Below, piece by piece: positions 63,741-64,000 of a stretch of 64,000 nucleotides of DNA. Position numbers and translations under genes: made by a program. Every line of letters begins with the position of its first letter. The first letter of the stretch is position 1. The stretch spans positions 178,361-242,360 of the forward strand of contig JACIYI010000003.1 in the NCBI GenBank assembly GCA_014360005.1. The letters run 5' to 3'. This DNA comes from Candidatus Aminicenantota bacterium. GTDB taxonomy: Bacteria; Acidobacteriota; Aminicenantia; Aminicenantales; Saccharicenantaceae. The notes beneath the pieces were generated by a model. That model saw only the letters and a list, made by a program, of their open reading frames with translations, had not been told where the DNA came from and did not search any database.

Positions 63741-64000
63741 TTACCAGACCACACCGTAGTCGTCGCCGTAGTTGCTGGAGCCGCCCCAGAAAGTGCCGTT
63801 CTTGTGGTCAAAGTAGATGGCATTTATCGGACCGGATGTGTACTTTTTGAAGGAGAGGCGGTAGCCCATGCGCTCGAGCTGCTCTCGTACTTCAGGTGGA
63901 GTCTTCTCGTTTAGCTCCAGCTTGCCCGGCGAGCAATCGTGGTTATCAAACGAATTTCTCATCTGGTAGCTGGTGATGTTGGCTGCCTCGCAAGCCTGCT
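63741..64000 (-). CDS. Gamma-glutamyltransferase, C-terminal end (cut by window edge)
   Basis: The minus-strand frame is open to the right edge, so the internal ATG at 63962 is not the start. The readable part (about 85 residues) is QACEAANITSYQMRNSFDN, then PPEVREQLERMGYRLSF, PINAIYFDHKNGTFWGG and SSNYGDDYGVVW. The VREQLERMGY helix and the final GG-(A/S)-(S/N) type ending match gamma-glutamyltranspeptidases, periplasmic enzymes that process glutathione and gamma-glutamyl compounds. The catalytic Thr lies outside the window. Confidence 0.75.
   Translation of the reverse strand, partial: QACEAANITSYQMRNSFDNHDCSPGKLELNEKTPPEVREQLERMGYRLSFKKYTSGPINAIYFDHKNGTFWGGSSNYGDDYGVVW

Noticed and set aside
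1..64000. tRNA or rRNA genes
   Set aside because: No cloverleaf with a recognisable T-arm or rRNA stretch was found by eye. A covariance-model search would be needed to exclude a divergent tRNA.

Overview
The window looks like a chromosomal segment of an uncultured, probably anaerobic, Gram-negative-type bacterium. Candidatus Aminicenantes/Acidobacteriota is my best guess. It rests on the gene mix: a GWxTD-domain/TPR protein, an S46 dipeptidyl-peptidase, a bacterial alpha-2-macroglobulin next to PBP1C, many Tat-exported oxidoreductases, a B12-dependent ribonucleotide reductase and a glycyl-radical hydroxyproline dehydratase. The assignment is an inference and no marker gene is present.

Positions 1-17.2 kb hold one large, visibly A+T-rich type III-A CRISPR-Cas locus, all read leftward. 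From right to left it contains: a CARF-domain protein of the NE0113/SSO2081 type; the effector operon cas10(csm1)-csm2-csm3-csm4-csm5-csx1-csx3-cas6; a leader; an array of 74 identical 37-bp repeats with 73 spacers (2311-7625); and an adaptation module with cas2, cas1, a second divergent cas1-like gene lacking the catalytic histidine, and a second cas2 cut by the window edge. A double palindrome made of two tandem GAAACGTTTC-type 10-mers occurs in front of cas2-cas1, in the array leader and in front of cas10, always in the same orientation. This suggests one regulator for the whole locus. The spacers are informative: at least seven read as ribosome-binding site plus start codon on the + strand, so a leftward crRNA would be antisense to those mRNAs. 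One spacer matches 35/35 bases of a chromosomal gene in this same window, in the orientation that would not pair with its mRNA. A three-spacer block is duplicated, one spacer is tandemly duplicated, and two spacers overlap at their source.

Positions 17.4-64 kb are G+C-richer housekeeping and accessory metabolism. They include peptide and amino-acid use (S46 peptidase, ornithine cyclodeaminase-like protein, MscS channel, HypD and its activase with a palindromic operator), sugar metabolism (aldose 1-epimerase, Gfo/Idh/MocA enzymes, TIM-barrel isomerase), envelope functions (GWxTD protein, patatin, acyl-ACP thioesterase, CPBP protease, UbiA prenyltransferase, PBP1C, a 1,837-residue alpha-2-macroglobulin), a dipeptide-epimerase-like enzyme, an aldo/keto reductase, an amidohydrolase lipoprotein, an MFS exporter, a thiamine-binding-type protein and class II ribonucleotide reductase. 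Secreted proteins of unknown function follow. One gene remnant with a frameshift lies at 57.5-57.8 kb, and the window ends inside a gamma-glutamyltransferase gene. No rRNA or tRNA gene was recognised.

The most interesting system is the CRISPR locus: a duplicated, half-degenerate adaptation module, a locus-wide operator, and three different cyclic-oligoadenylate-linked proteins (Csx1, Csx3, NE0113-type CARF).
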